Source: Candidatus Altimarinota bacterium
Lineage (GTDB): Bacteria; Patescibacteriota; Gracilibacteria; BD1-5; UBA6164
Direction of reading: 5' to 3'
NCBI GenBank assembly: GCA_019454605.1
Contig: JACFNZ010000005.1
Coordinates: 27,698-91,697, forward strand
DNA length: 64,000 nt
The notes under the pieces are model-generated. The model ran no database searches. It worked only from the letters and a program-made list of their open reading frames with translations, and had not been told where the DNA came from. Shown here piece after piece: positions 31,476 through 42,166 of the stretch (positions are counted from its first letter, which is position 1; every line of letters starts with the position of its first letter). The translations under genes were made by a program, and so were the position numbers.

Positions 31476-31877
31476 ATGCTAAAAAAATATAAATTAGATG
31501 AAATTAATTCTATTATATTTAATATAAAGCCTTGAGATATTATCTTTTTACATTGAGATTTGGCGTCTTGAAAGACAACATTTTCAAAACATATTATTAA
31601 TAATTTATTAAAAATAAACAAAGAAGTTATAAGCCCAACTTATACTTATTATAATAAATATTTAGATAATATATATCACTTTGATTTATATAGATTATCA
31701 AATTATCAAGAGTTTTTTTCTATATGATGAGAAGAAATTTTAGACAATAAAGATAATATTTCTATTATTGAATGGCCTTGAATATTAAAAAATTATTTTA
31801 AGCCAACTATTGAAATTTTTTTTAAAAAACTAGATGATTTAAATGAAAGAGAAATAAAAATAAAAAGGATTAATTAA
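31476..31877 (+). CDS. tsaE: tRNA threonylcarbamoyladenosine biosynthesis ATPase TsaE
   Basis: 133 residues with the P-loop LHGDLASGKTTFSKHI, then SPTYTYYNKY..IYHFDLYRL and the IIEWPGIL block, all typical of TsaE. It helps TsaB-TsaD form t6A37 on ANN-decoding tRNAs. Length matches the family. Monocistronic as far as can be seen. Confidence 0.92.
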
Positions 31878-31883
31878 CCCTTT

Positions 31884-32990
31884 TTATCAAATATTTCAAG
31901 TTATTTTTAATATTGCTCAAAATATAGCAAATGCAAACCATAAAACAAATGCTCAAGCAATTAATATTGCAATTGGTTCTATCCATTTAGTTAAAGTAGC
32001 TAGAGAATAATTTACTTCTCTTGTGTATTGTTCATTTAATTTTTTACATACTTTATCTAGAGATGCTGTTTTTTCTCACACAGCAAGTAATTGAACAAAA
32101 TCACTTGGAAAATAAACTCACTCTTCATCTATTTCTACAATAGAATCAACTATTTTTTTTCAAGACGATACTTTTATTGAAATATTATTAAATAAATCTT
32201 CATAAATTGAGTTATTAGTAGCTTTTCAAACTAAAATAATTGTAGAAACAACAGGAATTCAAGCATTCATCAAAATTCAAAGTAAAGATGATGATGATGC
32301 TATAATATAATTTTTATAAACATTTCAAATTAATGGAGTTGTTAAAAAGATTGAATCAAGTGTTTTTTTTCAATTTTCAGTTGTTTTATAAAATGCTATA
32401 AATAATACAAAAGTAAGTAAAAAAAGTATTAATAATATATAATTATTTATTAAAAAGTTACTAGTTGCTATTAATGCAGTTGTTGCAAAAGGTTTTTCAA
32501 CTCAACTTTCTGCAAATAAAGGAATTAATGAAGGAACTACATATGTCATTACAATTATTACAGCTAAAATTAGAAATAATATAATTATTAAAGGATATGT
32601 TAAGCTTCATTTAATAGTTTGTCTTAATTCGTATAATTTTTTTTGCTCTAGTGCTAATGAAGATAAAGAAACAACTAAAGTTCATGATTTTTCTCAAGCT
32701 TCTATTATGGAATATTCTGTTGGTCAAAATATATCAGGAATTTTTTTTAGTGCTTTATTTAAGCTATCTCAAGAAGATATAAAAATTAATATTTCTTCAA
32801 TTTTTTCTTTAAAATAAGGATTTTTTAATTTTTTACTAACAGACTTTAAACTTTCAGTTATTGTTACTCATCAATCTAGCATAATTGATAAGTATTCATA
32901 AAAGTTAAATTTTTCAAGCAAAGATACTTTTTTAAATAAGTAAAATTGTTTTTTTGTGAGATCTTTATTTTTTTGGTCTAAATTATTCAT
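31884..32990 (-). CDS. pilC: type IV pilus inner-membrane platform protein PilC (GspF family)
   Basis: 368 residues, two copies of the GspF domain, each followed by hydrophobic helices (about 145-170, 195-215 and 335-360). Diagnostic pieces are SIMLDGGVTITESLKSVSKKLKNPYFK, PTEYSIIEAGEKSGTL and the second-copy equivalents FVQLLAVGEKTASLDKVC, with VLGFAFAIFGAILK at the end. The platform couples pilus ATPases to pilin assembly. It is the last gene of a three-gene unit after PilN- and PilO-like genes. Confidence 0.9.
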
Positions 32991-32995
32991 ATTTT

Positions 32996-33535
32996 TTATT
33001 TATATAATACTTTTATAGGTATAGATAAAGTTATTGGTCAAGAAGTATTTCACATAGGGTATGAAAAACTTAAAATATAAAAATTATATTTTGAAGAATT
33101 AATTATTAAATTATCAATAACTTCAAGCATAGTTTTTTCATTTAAAAAAGTGGCACTTAAGTTAATAGTTCATTCAGTGAATCAAAATTCATTTGGTTCT
33201 CATTTTTGAAAAGATAATGAGTTTATCTCAAATTTAGAAGAATTTTTTTGAGCATAAGAGTAAAAATAATCAATTAAATCATCTTCATCAAAAGTAATTA
33301 AAAATTTATCAAGATTTAAGTCATTGTATTTTCAAGTATCAATATCTGTTTTTATTTTATTTACTTTTTGTAATTCTTTATTTTTATCTTCTAATGCTTT
33401 AGTAAGTTCTTCTTTTATTGCTTTATTTGAAGATATTTCAAAATATATATTTTTAGTAAATAAAAATATAACAAATAAAGTTAATAGTATAAATAAATAT
33501 GAAAAAAGTTTATATTTTGAATTATTTGTATTCAT
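32996..33535 (-). CDS. pilO: PilO-like pilus alignment protein
   Basis: 179 residues: a short cytoplasmic tail, one membrane helix (about 10-30), a coiled coil (ELTKALEDKNKELQKVNKIK) and a small alpha/beta domain. This matches PilO topology, and its place between a PilN-like gene and pilC supports the call. PilN and PilO form a heterodimer aligning the pilus machine. Sequence similarity cannot be verified by eye because the family diverges fast. Confidence 0.65.
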
Positions 33536-33557
33536 TTTTTATAAATTAATTAGTAAA

Positions 33558-34082
33558 TTATTTAACTTTAAATTTTAGTCAAAAATCAATTTCTTGTTGT
33601 CAATTAAAAGATGTAATAAAATCAAGAGAAAAAATTCAATTCTCACCTTTTCTAAAATCTTTCACAAAATTTTTTACTTTAGATGAAGCATAACTATATC
33701 AATCATCTATAGAAGTTGCATTTGTTGAAATACTTCATTCGTTATAAGAAAATCAATTAAAAGCTATTTTTGATTTACTAGATAATTCTAAAAGAGTATT
33801 TAAAAATAAAGGGATATTTGATAGATATTTGTATTTATCTAAATAAGTTTTATTTGTAGTTACTAGAGTGTATAATTTTACTTTTTTATCTTCATTTATT
33901 TTTTTAATATTTTCACTTATTTTAGTTGTTTCTAAGTTAATATTATCAATATCTCAAGATAGAGATTTATTATAAAAAAATAATAAAATAGTAAGTATTA
34001 TAGAAAATAAAAAAACAAATATTGTGATTCTCATCATATTATATGATTTATTATTTATCTTGTATCATTCAGTTGCAATCAT
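33558..34082 (-). CDS. PilN-like pilus assembly protein
   Basis: 174 residues: cytoplasmic start MIATEGYKINNKSYNMM, one membrane helix (MRITIFVFLFSIILTILLFFY), then a coiled coil and a C-terminal domain. PilN proteins begin with a short segment that touches PilM; a motif INLLP is not obvious here. The call depends on topology and on the order N-O-C. It is first of the three genes. Confidence 0.55.
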
Positions 34083-34159
34083 AATTTATAATTTATTAGA
34101 TTAAAATATATTTATAGTTTAACATATTTTAATTTTTAAAGCAAAAAAAAGTTCTTTTA

Positions 34160-34191
34160 AAAAAAATAACTTAGATGAAAAAGAGTATAAT
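34160..34191 (+). promoter_or_regulatory. promoter-like element, copy 1
   Basis: The string AACTTAGATGAAAAAGAGTATAAT ends in a TATAAT at 34186-34191. It matches the one before topA (34837-34862) at 22 of 24 bases, so the two adjacent transcription units share a promoter sequence. Confidence 0.45.
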
Positions 34192-34260
34192 TATATTTTT
34201 TTTGATATCTAAAAATAATATGCTAAACTATTTATACTTTATTTTACTAAATAAAAATTT

Positions 34261-34801
34261 ATGAAAAACTCAAATAAAAAACTAAAAACTTATCATAAAT
34301 TAAAACATAAATGATTTTAATCTAACTAATTGAAATGCTAAATATGATAGTTTTAATACTATAAAAGTAGATAAATTTATGATAGTTTTGAATAATCATA
34401 CTACAGTTCATGAGATGCAAGATAGTTTCAAAAATGATACGATGTTTTCTTTAGTTAATAAAACTCAATCAAATTTTAATGGTGTTACATATACTAAAGA
34501 TAATTTTTTAATTAATGATAATCCTTGGGGACTTGATAGAGAATGTATATGATGAGCTCTTTGATGCGAAATATATAGTTATAAAGCAATATGATTTAAT
34601 CAAAATCGAAATGGTGTTGTATTTAAAATATGACTAATGACAGATGATGTAACATGATTGAACCATCCTTGATCTGTAGAATGATTTTGATTAAAATGAA
34701 GGAGTGATTGAACTAGAAATATATGATCTTGAAGAAATCCTTGGTATGATAATATAAGTTGAAATCCATACTTTAGTTCATGAGCTATTTATGTAAAATA
34801 A
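34261..34801 (+). CDS. unknown protein with a possible frameshift near its start
   Basis: The solid part is the frame from ATG 34379 to TAA 34799 (140 residues). It is rich in TGA-encoded Gly, Asn, Trp and Tyr (GFGLKGRSDGTRNIGSGRNPGY, SSGAIYVK end) and looks like an extracytoplasmic beta-rich domain. The same frame is open back to 34304. Another ATG at 34261 opens a 19-codon frame (MKNSNKKLKTYHKLKHKGF) that ends at 34320, so a one-base shift near 34304-34317 would join the two. Alternatives are a real start at 34379 or a genuine decayed gene. No family recognised. Confidence 0.45.
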
Positions 34802-34836
34802 ATATTAATTTTAAAAATTTATATTTAAAAAATCTT

Positions 34837-34862
34837 TTGACTTAGATGAAAAAAAGTATAAT
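34837..34862 (+). promoter_or_regulatory. topA promoter, copy 2 of a repeated element
   Basis: GACTTAGATGAAAAAAAGTATAAT with TTTTGA/TTGACT upstream and TATAAT at 34857-34862, some 30 bases before the topA start. Confidence 0.55.
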
Positions 34863-34894
34863 AAATATATATTAATATTTTAAAAAATATATTT

Positions 34895-37162
34895 ATGTCA
34901 AAAAATCTTGTAATAGTTGAGTCTCCAGCAAAATGAAAAACAATAGAAAAATTTTTATGACCTGATTATAAAGTTATTGCATCTATGTGACATATAAGAG
35001 ATTTACCATCTAAAAATCTTTGAATAGATATAGATAATAACTTTACTCCAAGTTATGAAATAACTCAAGAAAAGAAAAAAACAGTTGATAATTTAATCAA
35101 ACTAGCAAAATCTTCAAAAGAAGTTTGGCTAGCTACCGATGAAGATAGAGAATGAGAAAATATTGCATGGCATTTGTGTTATGCCTTAGATTTAGATCCA
35201 AAAACTACAAAAAGAATTACTTTTCATGAAATTACAAAAGAAGCAATTACTCAAGCTATTAAAAATCCAAGAAATATAAACCTAGATTTAGTAGATGCAG
35301 GTCAAGCAAGAAGATTACTTGATAGACTTTGTTGATTTAAAATTTCTCCAGTTTTATGGAAAAAAGTAAAAAAATGACTTTCTGCTTGAAGAGTTCAATC
35401 AGTTGCTGTAAAACTTATAGTAGAAAAAGAAAGAGAAATACAAGATTTCAAACCAGTTGAAAGTTTTAAAGTAAATGCTTTACTTAGTTATGAAAAAAGT
35501 ATTTTAAAAACAACTTTAGTAAAAATTGATGGTAAAAATAAAAATTTTAAATCAAAAGAAGATGTTTTAAAATATTTTCATACTTTATATCAAAATTTAT
35601 CTAATTTAAAAGAAAGTAAAGATAAAAAATGAAATATTGAATTAACTATTAAAGATAGTATAGATTTTGAATTGCAAGATATTTTAACAAAAGATTGAAA
35701 AAAAAGCCCAGGAGCTCCTTTTACGACTTCTACTTTACAACAAGAAGCATCAAGAAAATTTTGATTTGGGGTAAAACAAACTATGTGAGTTGCTCAAAAA
35801 CTTTATGAATGAGTTGATTTATGAGACTGAGAAAGAGTTTGACTTATAACTTACATGAGAACTGATAGTGTAAACTTATCAGACAATGCACTATGACAAG
35901 CTTGAGAATATATTAAAAAAACTTTTTGAGATAATTATTTAAAAATAAGAAAATATAAAACAAAATCTCGATGAGCTCAAGAAGCTCATGAAGCCATAAG
36001 ACCAACTTATTTAAATAGAACCCCAGAAGGTTTATCAAGTTATTTAGACCCACAAGCTTTAAAACTTTATACTCTTATTTGGAAAAGAACTTTAGCAAGT
36101 CAAATGGAAGATGCAAAAATAGAAACAACTGTTTTTGATTTTGCTCCTACTCATAAAAAAAATGAATCTTATATAGCATCTTGAGAAGTTGTAAAATTTG
36201 ACTGATTTATGAAGTTATATATAGAATGAACAGATGAAGAAAATGATGAAGAAAATAATAATTTATTGCCTGATATAAAAATAAATTCTATATTACCATC
36301 AAAAGAAATTCAAGCACTACAAAACTTTTCAAAACCACCAGCAAGATATACCGAAAGTAGTTTAGTTAAAAAACTTGAATGAGAGTGAATTTGAAGACCT
36401 TCAACTTATGCTCCAACTATCTCAACTATTATGGATAGATGATATGTAGAAAAATTTGAAAAAAAATATTTAATACCAACAGAAATAGCATTTATAGTAA
36501 ATGATTTTTTAGAAAAATATTTTACAAAAATGATGGATTATCATTTTACTTCAAGTATAGAACTAGAGTTTGATGAAATATCTCATTGAAAATTACAATT
36601 CCAAGATATGTTAAAAAATTTTTGGGATAAAACATTAAAAAAAGATTTAGAAAATGCTTGAGAAAATGCTGAAAAAGTAGTGCAAAAAGTTGGGAAAACT
36701 TGTCCAAAATGTAACAATGACTTGATTTACAAATACTCTAAAACTTGAAAATTTATTTGATGTAGTAGCTATCCAGAGTGTGATTATATTGAAAATCTTG
36801 AAGAAGAAAATGATAAATTACAAGCTTTAAGAGATAAATATGAGTGAAAACCTTGTCCTGATGGAATTGAGGGAACTATTGTAGTAAAAACTTGAAGATT
36901 TGGACCTTTTTTAGCATCAAGTGAATATCCAAAAGTAAAATGGATTTGAAAAATAGTTTCAGATAAAGATGAGATCTTAAATGAAATTTTAAAAGAAAAG
37001 TGACTTTTAATTGATGAAGAAAGTGGGGAAGAGTTGGTAGTTAAAAATTCAAAAAGATGACAATTTTTAGCAGCAAAAAACTACCCAGAAGTAAAAATAG
37101 CAAAAAATATTCCAAAATCTGTTTGGGATGAATTAAATTTAAGGTTAACTAATAAAGTATAA
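34895..37162 (+). CDS. topA: DNA topoisomerase I
   Basis: 755 residues. TOPRIM domain at the start (LVIVESPAKGKTIEKFL, ATDEDREGENIAWHL), type IA catalytic tyrosine Y320 in ITYMRTDS, AQEAHEAIRPT, then GRPSTYAPTI, followed by a four-cysteine zinc finger (CPKCNNDLIYK..GCSSYPEC) and topoisomerase C-terminal repeats (GPFLASSEYPKVK). It relaxes negative supercoils. TGA supplies the Gly of GRPSTYA and others. rnc starts 1 base after its stop, so topA-rnc-yggT-ftsW is very likely one transcript. Confidence 0.96.
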
Positions 37163-37163
37163 A

Positions 37164-37901
37164 ATGGTAACTACAAAACAATTGTTTGAAAATGAAGTTT
37201 ATATAGAAAAAATAAAAACATTACTTCAATCGCTAAACATAACTCCTAATTCTTTAAATAATTACTTACTTGCGTTTGTTCATCGTTCTTTAGTAAATGA
37301 AAAACCTGATTTATCTCCAGAACACAATGAAAGGCTTGAGTTTTTATGAGATGCTGTTTTAGAACTTGTAATAACTTCAAAATTATTTTTAGATTATCCA
37401 AATAAACCAGAATGAGTTTTGACAGATTTTAGAAGCTCTATAGTTAAATGAAAAACTCTGTCAAATGTAGCAAGAAAACTTAACTTTCAAAATTACTTAA
37501 TACTTTGAAAGTGAGAAGAGTTATGATGATGAAGAAATAATGATTATTTACTTGCAAATACTGTAGAAGCTTTTATTTGAGCTATGTATTTAGATTTATG
37601 ATATGAAGAAGTTAAAGAATTTATTTTAAAAAATATTTATATTAATTTAGATGAAATTATTCACAATAATTGATTAAAAGAATATAAATCTCTATTACAA
37701 GAATATACTCAAAAAGTTTTTTTTATAACTCCAGTTTATACCCTTATATCAGAAGAGTGATTAGATCATCAAAAAACTTATGTATCAGGAGTTTTTTTAG
37801 GAGATTTAAAAATTTGAACTTGAGAATGATCAAGTAAAAAGAAATCTCAAGAACGACGAGCTATGGATGCTTTTATTAATAAAGAAAAAATAAAATTATA
37901 A
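37164..37901 (+). CDS. rnc: ribonuclease III
   Basis: 245 residues with the RNase III signature HNERLEFLGDAVLELVIT, second metal-binding segment ANTVEAFIGAMYLD, then a double-stranded RNA binding domain (YKSLLQEYTQKVFF.., VSGVFLGDLKIGTGEGSSKKKSQERRAMDAF). It processes rRNA precursors and structured RNAs. The ATG is 1 base after the topA stop and its stop TAATG overlaps the yggT start. Confidence 0.95.
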
Positions 37902-38152
37902 TGGAAACTATAATACTTGCTACTTACTTTTTTTTAAATTTTCTACAAATTTTTATATTTGTAGATGTTATTTTATCATGGCTTACTTTATTTTGATTAA
38001 ATATAAGGCCTAAAATAATATCAGATTTAATAGATTCAATGTATCTTTATGTCAAAAAATATATAAAAACATCTTTTTGACCTGTTGATTTTACTCCTTT
38101 AATTATTTTGATAATAATATCTTTGTTACAAAATTTAATAATTAATTTATAA
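37901..38152 (+). CDS. YggT-family membrane protein
   Basis: 83 residues, two membrane helices with the YggT pattern (FVDVILSWLTLFGLNIRPKIISDLIDSMYLYVKKYIKTSFGPVDFTPLIILIIISLLQ). The family is small, associated with division genes and poorly characterised. Start overlaps the rnc stop. Confidence 0.8.
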
Positions 38153-38160
38153 ATAAAAAA

Positions 38161-39405
38161 ATGCTAAATAGAGAAGTTGATTTTAAATTATTTATTGCTG
38201 TTTTTTTGCTAATAATTTTTTGAATGATAATGATTTCATCAGTATCAGTTTATTGAAGTTTTAAAGTAACATCTCAAACAACTTGAAGCAGTGAAGATGC
38301 TTATAATTATTTTTATGTATTTAGAAATATAATACATGTAATTATTGCTATGGTTATGCTTTTATTTGTTGTAAAAATACCTTATACTATATTTGAAAAA
38401 TATGCTAAAGTAATTTTTTGATGAAGCTTATTTTTGATGATTTTACTTTTTTTGATATGAGAAAATTATAATTGAGCTACTTGATGGATTAAATTACCTT
38501 GAATACCTTTTTTGTTACAGCCAGTTGAATTTTTAAAACTTTGAGTTATTATTTTTTTAGGGTATTTTTTTAAAAAACAAAAATCAAAAATTCATACTTT
38601 TCAAGATGGATTTGTCCCATTTATGGCATTTTTAATATGAATTGTAATTATTTTATGATTACAACCTGACTTTTGATCTGTTATGATTATTGCTCCGATA
38701 ATGACTATGATGTTTTTTATTGCTTGAGCTAGAATTAAATATTTAGCTATATTTTTTCTATTTTGAATTATTTTAATTTCGTCTGTTTATAGTTTATGAA
38801 AATATGATAAAACAAATGAAATAGCTATTAAAGAAACAAGAACAAAACTATCTTATATCACTGATAGAATAGATAACTTTTTAACTGATGAAAAAGATTC
38901 AATTAAAAATAAAACTATTAATTATCAAACAGAGCAAGCATTAATTGCAATATGAAGTTGAGGTTTTTTTGGGTTATGATTTTGAAATTCTATACAAAAA
39001 TTTTGATATCTTCCTGAAGTTCAATGAGATTTTATTTTTTCTGTAATTATTGAAGAATTATGATTTATTTGAGGTTTAATTTTACTTGGATTTTACTTTT
39101 TTATATGATATAGATGATATTTAATTTCTTTAAATAGTAATGATTTATTTGCTAAATATGTAAGTTTTTGAATAACTACTTGGATACTCACACAAGCTTG
39201 TGTAAATATATGAGTTAATTTAAATATAATTCCTCTTACCTGACTTACACTTCCATTTATAAGTTATTGATGATCTAGTTTAATTTCGTTAACTTTATGA
39301 CTTGGAATTTTACTTAATATTTCAAGATATGTAGAAGAAGATAAAGTTTCATTTTGATTAAAAAGAAGATCATCTTTCACTTCTTGAAAAGTTAATTTAT
39401 ATTAA
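38161..39405 (+). CDS. ftsW: lipid II polymerase FtsW (SEDS family)
   Basis: 414 residues, ten or so membrane helices, SEDS motifs including GATGGIKLPGIPFLLQPVEFLKLGVI, LQPDFGSVMII, the [42 protein letters not shown] block (with the loop Asp/Glu) and GVNLNIIPLTGLTLPFISYGGSSL. SEDS proteins polymerise glycan strands; this one is FtsW/RodA, and being near ftsX alone does not decide which. It ends the topA operon; terminator follows. Confidence 0.9.
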
Positions 39406-39434
39406 AAAAACAAAGACTAGTCTTTGTTTTTTTT
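39404..39434. terminator. bidirectional terminator
   Basis: AAAACAAAGACTAGTCTTTGTTTT is a perfect palindrome flanked by A and T runs between convergent ftsW and the secreted-protein gene, whose TAG stop lies in it. Confidence 0.8.
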
Positions 39435-39896
39435 GTTTATCTTTTTAAATTCTTTATTAAATATCTTTTTATTTTCTAGAGTACTTTTTCTATCTGCTCT
39501 TTCTTTTTTAATTTCTTCAACTAAAACTTTATCTTCTGTAGTTAAAGTTTCTTGGTTTAATAACTTATCAATTACTGCTTCTTTTGCTTCTCTTTTTTTA
39601 AATTCTTGCTCTCTTTTTTGTTTCAATTCAAGTGATTTTTTTTCAAAAAATTCTTTTTTTTGATCTGTAGTCATATTTTTTAGAGAATTTATTTCTTCTT
39701 GAGTTAATTTAGGTTGTTTATGCATATTTTTAAATCATTTTTTCATGTTAAAATTCATCATAAAAGGTTTTTGTGCACTTAAAGTTGTTCAAGAATTAGT
39801 TACTCAAGTTTGAGTAGAGTTTTGAGCAAAAGTTATAGCACTAACTGATAATGTTCAAACTAAAGCTATACTTGTAAAGATTTGTTTTTTATTCAT
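39417..39896 (-). CDS. secreted Lys/Glu-rich helical protein
   Basis: 159 residues with a clear signal peptide (MNKKQIFTSIALVGTLSVSAITFAQ), a short Thr/Ser/Asn linker, then a long charged helical region beginning MKKGFKNMHKQPKLTQEEINSLKNMT and continuing with many K and E. The layout resembles Spy/CpxP-type periplasmic proteins but without a decisive LTxxQ motif. It lies directly downstream of the histidine kinase gene, on the same strand, so may belong to its regulon. Confidence 0.65.
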
Positions 39897-40000
39897 ATAT
39901 TTTTTATTATAAATTAAAATTTTTTGTTAGGAAGTAAAGTATGTAATATTTTATTATTACAAGTTTATTTTATATAAATTAAGTAAGAGAGGAGTAAGAA

Positions 40001-41215
40001 TTAAAAATTTATAATAAATATATTTTTATTTTCTATAACTTTTACTTCTACTTGCCAATTATAAATATTTGCTATTTTTGAGACTAATGATAATCAAATT
40101 CAAAATCATTCACTATTTCTTGAATTATCTCATTTATAAAATCTATCAAATATTTTAAAATATTCATTTTCTTTTATTAATTCTCAAGTATTTTTAATTA
40201 TTAAAGTATTTTTTTGTAGTATAATATCTATTTCTCAATTTTTAAAGTTATATTTTATAGCATTTTTTAGTAAATTTGAGAAAAAAATATAAAAATAATA
40301 TTTGTTTGAATTTAGAATTATATTATCAATTTTTGATAAATTAACTTTTAAGTTTTTTATTTTTATATCATTATCATATTCTTTTAAAATATCATTTATT
40401 TTATTTGACAAATTAAGTTCAACTTTTTCTTTTGAAATAGTTATATTTGATAAAGAAGATAATTCGTCAAGCAAATTTCATAGTTTATTTACTTCTTTTA
40501 TTGAGTCTAAAACTAAATCTTCCTCATAATTTTTTGTTGTTTTTAATAATCATAAATTTGAATTTATAACAGATAAAGGAGTTTTTAATTCATGATTTGC
40601 ATTATGAATAAATGATTTTAAATCATCTAAAATATCTTCAAGTGGTTTTAAGTTTTTTGATACAAAAATATATCAAATAAAATAAATTCAAATAGCAAAA
40701 ATAATATTTAAAAATATAAAAAATATCAAATCAGTAAAAAAGTTTAAGTATGTATAAGATAATTTTTTGAAAAAATATACATCTTTATCATTTAAATCAA
40801 CTTTAAAAATTAATAGATCTCATTTTTTAATTAATCTATCATTTTCAATTCAATTAAAACTAATTTCTTTGTCTATTTTTTCCCATATATTTCAAGAAAT
40901 TATATTTCAAAGTTTATCAGTTATTATTATATTTGGGATTTGAGGTCATCATATTAATTTAAATTTTTGAAATCTTTTTTCATTATTTGAAAATTTAAAG
41001 AAATTTAATTCTAAATTATTTTTTGAAATATTTTTTTCCATATTTTTTGATATACTAAAAACATTATTCAAAAAATCTTTTTTTTCTAAAGAGTTTATAT
41101 TTATATATTTTACTCAAAAAAAAGTTAATTCTAAAATAATTGCAATTATAAAAACTATAAATACAAAAAGAATTGAAAGGGATTTTTTTGTGTTATATAA
41201 ATTTGTTTTTTCCAT
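40001..41215 (-). CDS. sensor histidine kinase
   Basis: 404 residues: two membrane helices (about 13-33 and 175-200) bracket an outer sensor domain of about 140 residues. The kinase core has H-box (HNANHELKTPLSVINS), N-box (FSNLLKNAIKYNF), G1 (IKNTGE), F-box (FDRFYKG) and G2 (GFGIGLSLV). The partner response regulator is 2 bases upstream. The sensor domain has no motif I know. Confidence 0.92.
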
Positions 41216-41217
41216 AA

Positions 41218-41880
41218 TTAAAAAGTTATACTATATCAAACTGAAGGTATTGTTTTGATTAAATCTTTATCTAGTTTTTTTCTTAAATATCATATATAAA
41301 CATCTACTGTTTTTGAAAAAAGTATATCTCAGTCAAATTCTCACCATACTTTTTCATATAATTCTTTTCTTGAAATAGCTTTATTTTGATTTTGAGCAAG
41401 GTATTTAAACAAATTAAACTCTAAAGGAGAAAGTTTTATTACCTCATTGTTTTTTATCACTTCAATTTTATCTAAATTTATTACATAATCTCAAAGTAAA
41501 ATATTGTTTGATTTATTATTTAAATTTCTTCTATAAAGTGCTAAAATTCTTGCATATAATTCATCAAAATCAAATGGCTTTGTTAAATAATCATCAGCTC
41601 AAAAATTTAATCAAGAAACAATATCTTCTTTTAAAGAATTTGAAGAGAGCATCAAAATTGAAGTATTTTTTTGTTTTTCTCTTAAAGTTTTAAGTATATC
41701 AATTCAAGATTTTTTTGGTAAATTTATATCAAGAATAATTACATCATAAAAATTAATAATAGCTTTATTTAATCCATTTTCTCAATCAAGTGATACATCA
41801 GTTTTTATATCTTTTAAAGATAAAAATCTAACAATATTTTTTGAAATAGTTATATTGTCTTCAATAAGTAAAATTTTCAT
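41218..41880 (-). CDS. OmpR-family response regulator
   Basis: 220 residues: receiver domain with acidic pocket (IEDN near residue 7) and phosphoacceptor Asp in DVIILDINLPKKSG, conserved Lys in LTKPFDFDEL, then a winged-helix DNA-binding domain (LSPLEFNLFKYLAQNQNKAISRKELYEKVG..TVDVYIGYLRKKLD). It is cotranscribed with the following kinase. First gene of the operon. Confidence 0.93.
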
Positions 41881-41954
41881 TTTTTAAAATTATTAAATAA
41901 TACTTATTTTTATTATATCTATTTTTTTAAGAATTAAGTAAGAATTTTTTATTT

Positions 41955-41981
41955 TTGACTTTTTTAAAAAATATTTATAAT
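41955..41981 (+). promoter_or_regulatory. promoter of the glyS T-box leader
   Basis: TTTTGACT with TATAAT at 41976-41981. Distance is 15 bases from TTGACT or 17 from TTTTGA. Transcription would begin just before GACAT at 41991, the base of the leader's first stem. Confidence 0.55.
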
Positions 41982-41990
41982 TCTATTTAA

Positions 41991-42140
41991 GACATTATAG
42001 AGTTGGAAGCCTATAAAAAAGTGTCAAAAAAATTAAAAGTGCTTGAAATATTTTCAAGAATTTGGGTGGAACCGTCCTTAAAAATTTAATGGACCCCAAA
42101 AAGTATTTAATTAAAAATTACTTTTTTGGAGGTCTTTTTT
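41991..42140 (+). promoter_or_regulatory. T-box riboswitch upstream of glycyl-tRNA synthetase
   Basis: The leader has the T-box sequence TGGGTGGAACCGTCC (42063-42077; consensus AGGGTGGNACCGCG). The antiterminator is GGG + bulge TGGAACC + GTCC paired with GGACCCC (42091-42097). The competing terminator, GACCCCAAAAAGTA with TTACTTTTTTGG/GGTC, is followed by T6. Bulge bases UGGA can pair with UCCA of tRNA-Gly, whose discriminator is U. A stem III (CTTGAAA/TTTCAAG) precedes it. Stem I is tiny: GACAT/GTGTC and TATAG/CTATA around loop AGTTGGAAGC; the loop contains GGA, a glycine codon and candidate specifier. Uncharged tRNA-Gly would favour read-through into glyS. Confidence 0.88.
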
Positions 42141-42166
42141 AATTTTATTTTTTAATTTTTTATTTT

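Noticed and set aside
41991..42060. UGA specifier in the T-box leader
   Set aside because: No UGA occurs in stem I or its loop; GGA in the loop is the only glycine codon there. The TGA-like string in stem III is paired.
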